Origin: Patella vulgata
Taxonomy: Eukaryota; Mollusca; Gastropoda; Patellidae
Assembly (NCBI RefSeq): GCF_932274485.2
Contig: NC_065882.2
Location: 32,754,890-32,818,889, forward strand
Length of the DNA: 64,000 nt
Direction: 5' to 3'
This document shows, piece by piece, positions 23,565 to 34,008 of the stretch; position 1 is the stretch's first letter; each line of letters starts with the position of its first letter. The translations under genes and the position numbers were made by a program. A model generated the notes under the pieces. That model made no database searches, had not been told where the DNA came from, and saw nothing but the letters and a program-made list of their open reading frames with translations.

Positions 23565-24388
23565 GTATGATTTATTCTTTTCTTCAGCAACTGTGTCAGT
23601 ATATCGATCAGTTGAAGTAAACACCTCTCTTTTACAGAAAAACAACTTATTTAATTGTGTGTTTGGCATCATCAGTGTCGATAGAAAATAAAACGTGGGG
23701 AAAAAGAATCCGCTTGCTTTATATGGAAAAGCGAAGTGCCCACGGTAAAAATACACATGGCTGGACCAGTGGATTATTTACAGTACAAACGTCGCAAAGG
23801 TTTGATGAAACACGATTATCGTGTCGTTTTTTGTTGAAAATTGCCACAATATTGCCACGATAAATAACTCAGTGTAGCAGTCGCTATCATGTGCCACGAT
23901 AGGGCTCGGTGTAATTTTACATGCAAAATTAACGGTATTTAATTGTCTTAAACAATCGATGTTGTAACAATATACTGCCAACGATGTTATGAATGTTGAA
24001 TATTTTCGTTAATAGTACGGACGCGTTAGGTCAGGTTGTATTGTGAGAACACGCGTGTTCACATATTCTGCACGATATATAAGCGCTTATATTTCCAAAA
24101 GGTCATGTAAAGCTGCATGTCTAATACATTTTGAAGGACACATATGCATAAGACTATTACACATTTATGCTGTCTTCAAATTGTTTTGCATATTTACTGT
24201 ATTAAGAGTGTATAGTTAAGAATTACTCTCGAATCATGGCAAAGATAGACTTTTAAATTGCAAACTATAAATGTATTTTGGTTATCGGTCTTACAAATAG
24301 AAATAAGACATAAATAGAACTTGCAACGCAATTCGAACGCGCTTTCAAGTTAGACTTTCAAGTCAGCTTGTACTTACCGTAAAAATGA
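23565..24388. other. DPH2 intron, unassigned
   Basis: No gene or known repeat is recognised. CG dinucleotides are somewhat denser than nearby (for example around 24010-24060). Confidence 0.4.
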
Positions 24389-25892
24389 AATGAACGCAAC
24401 ACAAGTCTCCGATGTAATAGTTAATGCCTTCTTCTCTAATGTGGCCGATAAAATACTCAACTGCCCATACAGATAATACCCCTAGTAATATAAGGCTTGA
24501 TGATAATAATTTAAAAACCTATGGAAACTCTAACATACCCGATGGCGTTTCTTTCAAAATTCGGTTTATGAAAACAACTGGTGTGGTTAATTCCCTACAA
24601 AAATTAGATGTTTCCAAGGCAGTCGGTCTTGATTCAATAAATCCACTTTTTCTCCGCTTAGGTGCTATTCAACTTTCTGCTAGTCTGATGCACATTTTTA
24701 ACTTGTCAATAAATCATAACATGTACCCTTCTTTATTTAAACAAGCTAAAGTTATTCCACTTTATAAAGGAAGTACCAAAGATGACCCCAATAATTATAG
24801 GCCGATATCAATTCTACCAAATATATCAAAAATTCTTGAAAGACATGTTCAAAAACATCTTAGCAATTATTTAAATAAATATCAACTTTTATATAGTAAT
24901 GAATCAGGTTTTCGTTTATCTAGCTCTTGTCGAACAGCCTTACTGACAACTTGTATGATTATATTAACAACAATCTCATTTGTGCAGCAATATTCTTTGA
25001 CATTAAAAAAGCATTCGACTTAGTAAATCATGACATTCTTATTGTCAAATGTAAGCATTTTAAATTTTCTAGAAAGTCAATTCTCAGTCTAGAATCATAC
25101 TTAAAAAACAGAAGTCAGTGCACGTCTGTTAATGGCATATTATCTGATAATAAACCTATTTATCACGGTGTACCCCAAAGATCAATATTAGGACCCATAT
25201 TATTTAATATTTTTATAAATGATTTACCATTATACCTATCCGCTAAACTGACCTCTTTGCAGATGACACAACGATCTACACCTCTGGGTCTACTGTCAAA
25301 GAGTTACAACACAAACTTCAATTTGACGCCAATATAGTATTAGCCTGGTGTGATTAAAACCATGTGACGCAATAAAAAAGAAATATCCTCCCTGCTACTT
25401 TGAATATTAAATTATGTAATGAACCATTAGAAGTCGTCTCCTGGGTAAAAATATTGGGTGTTTTTCTCAATCATAAACTAATTTGGAAAGATCATACCAA
25501 GTATATCTCTAAAAAATTAAGCCAGAAAGCTTTTCAACTCGCGTCAAATTAAAAAGTATCTTCCAACTCCTTTCCGAATCCTTTTCTATAATGCCCACTT
25601 TCTACCACATATAGATTATTGTTCCTCAGTATGGGACCGTTGTAATGCTAAATCTCTTGACCGTCTTTCTCGACAGCAAATCATGGCCTTTAAAATTTTA
25701 TCTTAGATGTAAAACATACTGCCGACGTTTACCCTCGACTAGACAAATTGAAAATTCTGACAATAGTAAATAGACATATCTCTTAATCAATGTATATTTA
25801 TCTATAAAATTCTGCTAAAACAATGCCCTGATTACTTATTTGACCTATTACCTTATTATCAAACTCCTTATAATCATCTTAACAATAAACTT
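24389..25892 (+). mobile_element. Non-LTR retrotransposon (LINE), CR1/Jockey-like, truncated
   Basis: The reverse transcriptase is read in the gene's direction. It opens NAFFSNVADKI, then KLDVSKAVGLDSINPLFLRL, FKQAKVIPLYKG, NNYRPISILPNISKILERHV and SGFRLSSSCRTALL. After a frameshift near 24950 comes FDIKKAFDLVNHDIL with the first catalytic aspartate, and GVPQRSILGPILFNIFINDL. A second frameshift near 25255 restores FADDTTIYTS (25256 on). Further stops break the C-terminal part (ILGVFLNHKLIWKDH; PHIDYCSSVWD). The endonuclease end is missing, as usual for 5' truncation. A 3' end near 25892 abuts family A. Confidence 0.88.
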
Positions 25893-26677
25893 ACATATAG
25901 GTCATAATTTTTATCCGATTTAAAAAAACGTATTATTATATCGGTAATTGGCTGATTGGGACCATGGCTGATTGGGACCTGGCTGACTGGGACCAGATTC
26001 TTGGCTGACTGGGACCAGATTTTTGGCTGATTGGGACCACGACAAGGCTCATTCGGACCATTACTTAAATGACGCGAGTATTTAAAATATGTTTGCATAT
26101 TTTTGATAATAAGACAACTATGACAATAAATAGTGTAATTAGTCACAAATAATAGTGTAATTAGTGAATGACGGCTTCAATACAAATGAGCTAAATCACA
26201 GAAGATGCTTCACATTCTTGGCTGATTGGGACCAGATTCTTGGCTGATTCTTGGCTGATTCGGACCATGATCAGACCAATGACGAGAGTGTTTTAAATAT
26301 GTTTGCATGACAATAAATACTACCCAGTATTATCAAATTGTAACCCAATATCAAATAGCCTCATATCAGTATAATTACTGCAACGAATGCGATATTTTGT
26401 AATGAGTGAAGTTGAAAAAATGACAGACAAATTGTAGGCCTACTTTGTATAATATTTTAATTAGTAAATATCACACAAATTCCCTGTTGTGGCTGTCAGT
26501 AAGATCTGAGTAATTTTCATGTAGTCATATAGTACACTTTCCTAGATATCACCTACTTGTGTTAAAATTGAGTCAATAAATCTATTATGACTTTTTCTTT
26601 ACAAGGTAGGATTAACATTTTGACTGCTTTTACAAACATCATATTTGAAATAACCGATTACCGTTTCTACTGTATTG
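25893..26677. repeat. Minisatellite with spacer inside family A
   Basis: A 52-base family A piece runs straight into tandem units of TGGCTGATTGGGACCA, with spacers such as GATTCT (25947-26050). The unit recurs at 26216-26275, together with a second copy of the flank 'aaatatgtttgcat' / 'gacaataaat'. Unique AT-rich DNA follows to 26677, where family A resumes. Confidence 0.7.
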
Positions 26678-28262
26678 CTTATCGGACCGTAACTTCCTGA
26701 ATTATGGCCCCTGATTGTACGAAAAATCGCGTTTTTAGCTTGTGAACCCTATAGAGGTCTTAATTTTTATCCGATTTAAAAAAACGTATTATTATATCAC
26801 CGTTACACGCTAAGGACGGCTGAGTTCGAATTTTGTGAAAATTGGCCCAAAACTGACAGACTAAATGGCCGCCCTTCGTTCTTAAATAGCGTAAAAATAT
26901 GGTATATCAAGGTTGTGGACCCTATAGAGGTCACAATTTTTATCCGATTTTGTTGAAACTTGAAATGTAAGTTTATAACCCAAGATCTCAGTTCCTTTCG
27001 ATATTCGCGCATATCGGACCGTAACTTCCTGAATTATGGCCCCTGATTGTACGAAAAATCGCGTTTTTAGCTTGTGAACCCTATAGAGGTCATAATTTTT
27101 ATCCGATTTAAAAAACCGTATTATTATATCACCGTTACACCCTATGGAAGGTTCAGTTCGAATTTCGGGAAAATCGGACCAAAATTGCCAGACAAAATGG
27201 CCGCCGATTGTACACGAATAGCGTAAAATTATGGTAAATCAAGGTTGTGGACCCTGTATAGGTCACAATTTTAATTTGATTTTGTTGAAACTTGAAATGC
27301 ATGTTTATAACCTAAAGATCATGGTTCCTTTCGTATTAGCGCATATCGGACCATAACTTCCTGAATTATTGCCCCTAATTGTACGAAAAATCACGTTTTT
27401 TGCTTGTGGACCCTATAGAGGTCATAATTTTTATCCGATTTAAAAAAAACGTATTATTATATCACCGTTACACCCTATGGAAGGTTGAGTTCGAATTCCG
27501 TGAAAATCAGCCCAAATTTGCCAGACAAAATGGCCGCCGTTTGTACGCGAATAGTGTAAAAATATGGTAAATCAAGGTTGTGGACCCTGTATAGGTCACA
27601 ATTTTAATTCGATTTTGATAAAACTTTAAGTGCATGTTTATAACCTAAAGATCATGGTTCCTTTCGATATTTGTGGATATCGGACCATAACTTCCTGAAT
27701 TATGGCCCCTGATTGTACGAAAAATCGCGATTTTTAGCTTGTAGACCCTATAGAGGTCATAATTTTAATCCGATTTAAAGAAACGTATTTTTATATCACC
27801 GTTACACCCTAAAGACGGCTGAGTTTGAATTTCGTGAAAATATGGTATATCAAGGTTGTGGACCCTATAGAGGTCACAATTTTAATACGATTTTGTTGAA
27901 ACTTGAAATGTAAGTTTAAAACCCAAAGATCTCGGTTCCTTTCGCTATTCGCGCATATCGGACCGTAACTTCCAAAATCGGATCAAAATTGTGTCCTCTC
28001 TCTCTAGAGGGTCCAAAACCTTGATATACCATATATTTACAATATTTGCGTACGATGGGCAGCCATTTTGTCCGGCAGTTTTGAAACTTGAAATACATGT
28101 TTATAACCCAAAGATCTTGGTTCCTTTCAATTTTCATGCAAATCGGATTGTAACTTCCTGAATTATGGCCCTTGATTGTACGAAAAATCACTTCTTTTTG
28201 TGAGCTTGTTCTCTGTACATCTCTTGCAAATTGTGGGCGTATCTTGCATGGCAACCGCTTGT
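26678..28262 (+). mobile_element. Family A array, about four and a half units, terminal module
   Basis: Blocks 'atcggaccgtaacttcctga' lie at about 26681, 27013, 27344 and 27679 (spacing 331-335 bp). At about 27975-28075 a piece is inverted: 'tttgtccggcagtttt' reads as the complement of the usual AAAACTGCCGGACAAA. The array ends with 'gttctctgtacatctcttgc' and 'gggcgtatcttgcatggcaa'. Minus-strand open frames are chance. Confidence 0.8.
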
Positions 28263-28682
28263 TCTTCTTTTGCCCATCTTATTCAGCTATCAGAATCGAA
28301 CTATTAAATTCATTAAAGGTATTCACATAAACTATTAATCTAGATCTAATTTTAAATGGCTCTACAGATCTTTCGAACACCTCCCATATCTTGATTTTTA
28401 AGGCAGTCCATTATTTTATTTAAAGTACTTAAAGGTTTTGATTCACTTTTACATATTGTTGTATAATATCAAATAATTGCATCAACTATATTTCGTATAT
28501 ATCATTTCCACATGAAACTGTATATATGTTCGGTTTTACAATTTATTATATTTAATCTTATTCTTATGTATATGTTATTTTATCGCTTTTTTTTTCTGTA
28601 TCCCTGGGAAAGAACTTATATAGGCTTTGCCTGTTGTTCAATCCTTTTCAAATGCATAAAATATTGTTTAAACTACAACTAG
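28263..28682. other. DPH2 intron before exon 4
   Basis: No gene or repeat is recognised. The sequence is T-rich towards the acceptor. Confidence 0.4.
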
Positions 28683-28931
28683 ATATGGAGGCGAGTAATA
28701 TTCAGCAATATACACAATCCTACACTCAATATGTAAATAGTTCTCTAATTGTAGGTTCAACATCTTATGTACCAGTTTCACCAGATAAAGATAATACAGT
28801 TGTAGATGTTTCCATGGTGACCAATAAATTAAGAACAATAGGATACATTGAAAGAGACTGTGTTAATGCTGAACATAGAGAAATAAGTGAAACTGTTAAT
28901 AAAACAATTACATCACAAGCCATCTCTGCAG
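28683..28931 (+). CDS. DPH2: DPH2 exon, variable linker and DVSMVT motif
   Basis: 83 codons: DMEASNIQQYTQSYTQYVNS (variable), then VVDVSMVTNKLRTIGYIERD, which matches human PDVSLITGDLR, and ends ITSQAISAG. The acceptor 'aaactacaactag' has a weak pyrimidine tract, so the true boundary could differ by a few codons. The donor is G|gtaaat. Phase 1 on both sides fits the neighbouring exons. Confidence 0.88.
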
Positions 28932-29326
28932 GTAAATGTAGAATCTTAACATAAGATAAGAGTACAGTAGAGGATCACCCTTTTATACGTCCGCATTTCC
29001 ATGTGGACGTATTATGTTGTTGCGCCTGTCTGTCCGATCGTCCGTTCACATTTTGTTTATGGACACTCTACAAGTTGACGAAACTTGAAATATAGATTTA
29101 TATCCCAAGATCTCGGTCCCTTTCGATATTCGTTCATTCTCCACTAAACTGAACCAAATACATTATACATTGTCGCCCATACATTTTAGATAACAAATAT
29201 CTATTTGGATAAAACGATTTTTAAATCTAACATGAAGTTGTTTGTCTATATTTGATCACACCCACATGTACATGAGGAAATTTTCATAATCGGCTCTTCA
29301 ATAGGCCATTTTTACCATATTTTACT

Positions 29327-30480
29327 TGTCGCTCTTTGCTTTCTCTGTAATGTTTGTTCTGTTAATAAAAGTTACCGCATTAAAAGTTGTTATTTTTTTT
29401 ATTTTTCCACAGCATATAGCGCCATTGTTTCGAATAAAATCCATTTTACCCCCTCCCCCCCGCATATTCTTGGAATTTAAATTTTATCCGTTAAAAACCT
29501 TTCGCAAATTTGGCAACAGATACGTGACGTGACCATATATTTGGAGTGGTTAAATTTTGTCATCTAGGGTTTGGTGAGGTAGGAATGCTCCCAGAATAAC
29601 CGATTGTGGCATGTGTTTAATCATTTATTATGAGAAATAGCTGAATTAATTAGGATCTCTGCTATATACATCGCACAGATGAAAAGTAAACAGGTGCGTT
29701 CGGTTTTCAAAAGATACGTGATCATACTGTTCTTAGTTTACTGTAAGTAAAGCCACGTACCAGATGATTCATGGTTTTCATTACTACATAGGTGGCAGCT
29801 ATGATTTGTACGACAGCGAAAGAAAGCTACAGACATTAAAATATACTTCTCGAGTGATGGTATAGTTACAAACAGATACGTGATAAACTGATACGTTACC
29901 GTTATGATTAAAATTGAAAATTAACGCCACTGCCCACTTAAATAACGTGATATCAAACGAGAATCTGACGACCACGTGTCCTTTAGACCTTGAAGCCGCC
30001 ATCTTAGATTTAACGACGTTAACGACAATATAAATTCAGATATTGAAATCAGGACAGTTTTGTGTTAGTAATACTACATTTTCTGTAATTTACGATTTTG
30101 TTTACGTCGGTTCCTACTATCAACAACTTAATTTATGATTTTTAAGGTGAAAAAACAAATAATTTAATCAAATGAAGTGCTACGTTAGAGCAATGTTAAG
30201 TGACGTATCTGTTTTATGGTGGTAACGTATCTATCAAACCTACCTTTAAGCCAGTTTGATGGGGAAAAATCACTGGAAATTCTGCTGAGCTGTACCAGTA
30301 AGGTTCTTATTATATTGATATATAAACTAAATCTGTTTTATGGTGGTAACGTATCTGTCAAACCTACCTTTAAGCCAGTTTGATGGGGAAAAATCACTGG
30401 AAATTCTGCTGAGCTGTATCAGCAAGGTTCTTATTATATTGATATATAAACTAAATTAAAGAAAGACACCAAAATACTAA
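29327..30480. other. Left noncoding region of the transposon
   Basis: Holds GATACGTGA or GATACGTTACC at about 29519, 29711, 29873 and 29889, and its complement at about 30203, 30230 and 30350. A 124-bp tandem duplication occupies about 30208-30331 and 30332-30455 ('ggtggtaacgtatct' to 'gatatataaactaa'). No coding motif is seen. Confidence 0.65.
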
Positions 30481-30526
30481 TTTAACGGCTAGTGCTTTCT
30501 GTTCGTATTGAACATCTTCAGGCCAT

Positions 30527-31506
30527 TTTTATACGCCCACATGGAAATGTGGTCGTATATTGCCGTCGCCCCCATCCGTCCGTCCGTCCATCGTCCACAA
30601 TTTCTTGTGAACACTGTACAGACTACATTTATCATCTGATTGTTTTGAAATTGATATATGTTGTTTGCATTAGTGTGATGAAGAAGCCTATTTAATGTCA
30701 ATAACTTCCGTTAATTCCTTCTGGAGTTATGACCCTTGTTTCACTTTGTTGCACCTTGTGAACGCTCTAACGACAAAAGTTATCAACCGATCTGTATGAA
30801 ATTTATATGCATCATTTAAATTAGTATAACAAAGAAGCCTATTGAATTTCAGCAATTTCCGTTTATTACTTCTAGAGTTATGGCCCTTGTTTCACTTTGT
30901 TGAATCTCGTGAACGCTCTAATGACAAAAGTTGTCAACCGATCTGTTTGAAATTGATATGCATCATTTAAATTAGTGAAATGAAGAAGCCTATAGAATTT
31001 CAGCAATTTCCATTAATTTCTTCTGGAGTTATGGCCCTTGTTTCACTTTGTTGCACCTAACAACAAAAGTTATCAACCGATCGGTATGAAATTTATATGC
31101 ATCATTTAAATTCGTAAAACAAAGAAGCCTATTGAATTTCAGCAATTTCCGTTTATTACATCTAGAGTTATGGCCTTTGTTTCACTTTGTTGAATCTTGT
31201 GAACGCTCTAATGACAATAGTTATCATCCGATCTGTTTGAAATTGATATGCATCATTTAAATTAGTGAAACGAAGAATCCTCTTGAATTTCAGCAATTTC
31301 CGTTAATTACGCCGTGAGTTATGGCCCTTGATTTACTTTGTTGAACTTTCTAACAACAAAAGCTATCATCCGATCTATATGAAATTTATATGCATTATTT
31401 GAATTAGTAAATCGAAAAAGCCTGTCGAATTTGAACAATTTCTGTAGATTGCTTCCAGAGTTACGGCCCTTGTTTTAGTTTTTAGAACCTTGTGAACCTT
31501 CAAACG
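30527..31506 (+). mobile_element. Family B copy nested in the transposon
   Basis: It starts 'ttttatacgcccacatggaa', with the hairpin CCACATGGAAATGTGG, then CCGTCCGTCCGTCC and about six 150-bp units. The far terminal module is absent; it ends at 'gaaccttcaaacga'. Confidence 0.85.
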
Positions 31507-31532
31507 AGAGAGAGGACACGACAGGGAGGACA

Positions 31533-32342
31533 CGACAGGCTTCTTACAGAATTCCAGCTGATAAAAAGTCCAAAAAAAAGCTGGAAGAATGTAAACTGAA
31601 AAATCAAATTTATTGTCAGAGGTATAGAGCTAAGAAAAAGAAGATGCTTTAAATAAAAAAGGGGATGGCGACGGAACTCAGTTTAATCTCATAACAAGTA
31701 CAACAAATGTTCCAGGTCCTTCTTCATCATCTGCGCCGCTATCACCTGGTCCTGAAAGACATTCTTCTGGTAACCAACTCATAGTCCAGTTTCTATTCAC
31801 AGTAAAATCTTCTCCACCAAAACGTCGATCGAAAGCCCTGAAAAAAGCAAAAAAGGAAGTCAATGAATTGAAAACAAAACTACAACTGCAAGAAAGATTA
31901 ACAAAGAGGTGGCGTAAAGGATGCGAAAGGTCAAAGAAAACAAAACCGCCCACCCCTGTTCAACAACATCCGACAGAATCAACGTCAAATTCAAAAACCC
32001 GGTCGGAATTAAGGAGTTGTGGAGTGAACCCAAGATCTCTCCCACGTTCGGTTGTCCGTAAATTAGTTGCAAGCAACTCTCTTTTGGCTGAAATTAAAGA
32101 ATCAATAGAAAAAAAAACAGCACAGAAAGATCAAAGATTGATCAACAATGTAATCTATGGAAAAATATTAAAGAAATATAGAGCCATGAGGTATGTTAGC
32201 CGGGAAATTGGGGCAAATCGACAAAAACGCACAACACATTCTAAATTAATTTCTAATGTCAAACGACGTCGTCAGTCACGTCAGAGGCAAGAAGTAGAAA
32301 TGCACATCTTGGTATATTTTGAGAGGGATGACGTGAAGAGGT
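31533..32342 (+). pseudogene. N-terminal part of the transposon protein (basic region, ERDD box)
   Basis: The first stretch reads RQASYRIPADKKSKKKLEEC and LKNQIYCQRYRAKKKKML (stop at 31650-31652). In another frame from 31652 it continues NKKGDGDGTQFNLITS, a Ser/Pro linker, SSPPKRRSKALKKAKKEVNE and ERLTKRWRKGCERSKK. Then come SLPRSVVRKLVASN, NVIYGKILKKYRAMRYVSRE and finally ILVYFERDDVKR. The basic repeats followed by an ERDD box match the start of a large uncharacterised protein family found in many copies in fish, cnidarian and mollusc genomes. I infer it is the transposase or DNA-binding protein of this element. AG|gtaatt at 32341-32346 could be a splice donor. Confidence 0.65.
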
Positions 32343-32449
32343 AATTTATACACAGGATTTATTTATGAAAATGATAATTTTACTCTCTCATTTTCATCAT
32401 TTTGCAAATTGAGACTGAAATATATTTTCTAACCTCCCTTTTATACAGA

Positions 32450-32803
32450 AACACATGCCTTTGCACCTCCCGTCAGAATATGGCCTTAAAACTTAAATGT
32501 CTAAGATCGCTGTATATAAACATATCGCCGAATCCGGAAATTGTTAAGAATTTCGAGGTCGGTCATGGCATGGGTCCTTGTGATGGAATAGGTGGGGCAT
32601 TTAAAAGGATGGCCTCAGAAGCAGTAAAGCAGGGGAAAGCCGTTATTCAAGATGGATATAAATTCTATAAATGGGCTCACGAAAACGAAAAGTCAATTAA
32701 TGCATTGTTTTACTCGCAAGTGAACTATAATTCAGCATCCCAGTTCCTGACAGACATGGTAACAAAAGTAGTTCAGAGTACTATGAAATTACATGCCGTG
32801 TAA
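32450..32803 (+). pseudogene. Central part of the transposon protein (HGMGPCDGIGG box)
   Basis: The frame reads MALKLKCLRSLYINIS, then NFEVGHGMGPCDGIGGAFKR and MASEAVKQGKAVIQDGYKFY. The HG-x-GPCDG-GG box followed by K-R is the most conserved signature of the same multi-copy family. In relatives some 300 or more residues with several conserved acidic and cysteine/histidine positions lie between the ERDD box and this box. Here only about 100 bases separate them, so the core is deleted and this copy cannot be active. It ends TMKLHAV, stop near 32801. Confidence 0.65.
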
Positions 32804-32879
32804 ACTCCTAGTCACGGTATAATCTTTACCCGATCGGTTTCCTGTTATTGTAGCGGCTGGATAGACCATAAAACTTACA

Positions 32880-33493
32880 TCTTCTGCTGCTGTTGTTGGT
32901 TCTGCTACTTCTCGTTCTTCACCATCATCATCTGCTACTGGTTCTTCATCATCTGCTACTGGTTCTTCGTCATCTGCTACTGGTTCTTTGTCATCTGCTG
33001 CTGATTCTTCGTCATCTGCTGCTGATTCTTCGTCATTAGTTGCTGATTCTTCGTCATCAGCTGCCGATTCTTTGTCATCGGCTGCTGGTTCTTCATCATT
33101 GGCTGCTGGTTCTTCATCATCGGCTGCTGATGCTATGCCGTCTGCTACTGGTCCGTCATCATCTTCCTCGTCTGTTGCTATTAATGATCAATCTAATGTA
33201 AAAGAAGACGCCTTTATAGCTGCTCTTTATGACGGGGATTGGTATGTTGGTTGAGTTCTGGAGATGGAGAAAGCGGACACAGCTGAAGCTTTCGTCACAT
33301 TTATGACCAAACATTATTCTAAAGGTCAACTTACTTTGCGATGGTCGGAAAGACCAGACGAATTGTTAATTCCATTATCAAATATCATCCGAATTATCGA
33401 CGAACCTCTCCCTGTTGGAAGATCTAAGAGATATTATCAGTTATCGGACGGGGATTTAAATGCCCTTAAAGAAACAGATACGTTACCTTAATG
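32880..33493 (+). pseudogene. C-terminal part of the transposon protein (Ser/Ala/Asp repeats, SH3/Tudor-like tail)
   Basis: A low-complexity stretch of imperfect 18-24 bp repeats (32895-33130) encodes SSAADSSSSAADSSS and similar. Then follow DAFIAALYDGDWYVG, an in-frame TGA (33253-33255), VLEMEKADTAEAFVTFM, LTLRWSERPDELLIPL and IIRIIDEPLPVGRSKRYYQL. The 'DWYVG ... FM ... W ... I..P' arrangement is the small beta-barrel tail seen at the end of the same family. The last codons of the frame overlap a GATACGTTACC motif. Confidence 0.6.
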
Positions 33494-33967
33494 TTTGAGA
33501 TACATACATGCACTATTTGATGTTGATGTGCCAGAAACATAAATGGTTATCTGTTTATTGTTGTTTTTAGCGAAGTTAAAATGGTTATTTTTTACTTTCG
33601 ATATTGTCTGAAAAATCAAATTATTTGCTACAGATACGTTACCGCAAAAACAAATGATACTAAATTTTAAATGGAAATTCGTCATTTATACAAGATCGCT
33701 CGATAAATTCCATATTAATAGTAGCCTTTATTCCATACAGCGATCATCATGCTCTTACCCTGTTTGATTGTCCATCTTATATTTCACAATAAAGACCCGA
33801 ATTTGTCAACATTATTTAATTTTAAACATACGGAAACCACCGTGCATTGTTTGACGAGATATTTGGAAACCCTTTCAAACTTTTATCCCCAGATATATTT
33901 TCTTTTGAAATAAAACGTATTTTAAGTTACATTTTGAAGTTCACTTTTGTACACTTTGGTATTCCAA
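33494..33967. other. Right noncoding region of the transposon
   Basis: Contains an ACAGATACGTTACC motif at about 33634 and AT-rich sequence up to the right terminal repeat. No coding motif is seen. Confidence 0.6.
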
Positions 33968-34008
33968 TTGGCTCAGTTTAGTGGAGAATGAACGTATTGG
34001 CATGTATC

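Larger units (their letters stand above)
29131..33994 (+). mobile_element. Unclassified 4.86-kb DNA transposon with TIRs and TATT duplication
   Basis: Terminal inverted repeats of 27 bp (29131-29157, CGTTCATTCTCCACTAAACT then GAACCAA; 33968-33994) match at 26 of 27 positions. TATT flanks both ends (29127-29130, 33995-33998). The sibling sequence 'cgatattggcatgtatcgga' in other family A copies shows the empty site has one TATT. Inside are a broken gene (31533-33493), GATACGT motifs near both ends, a 124-bp tandem duplication and a family B insertion (30527-31506). Without B the element is about 3.9 kb. Confidence 0.85.

Noticed and set aside
33253-33255. In-frame TGA as a selenocysteine codon in the transposon protein
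   Set aside because: The gene is already damaged elsewhere and lacks its central region, so a plain nonsense change is far more likely.
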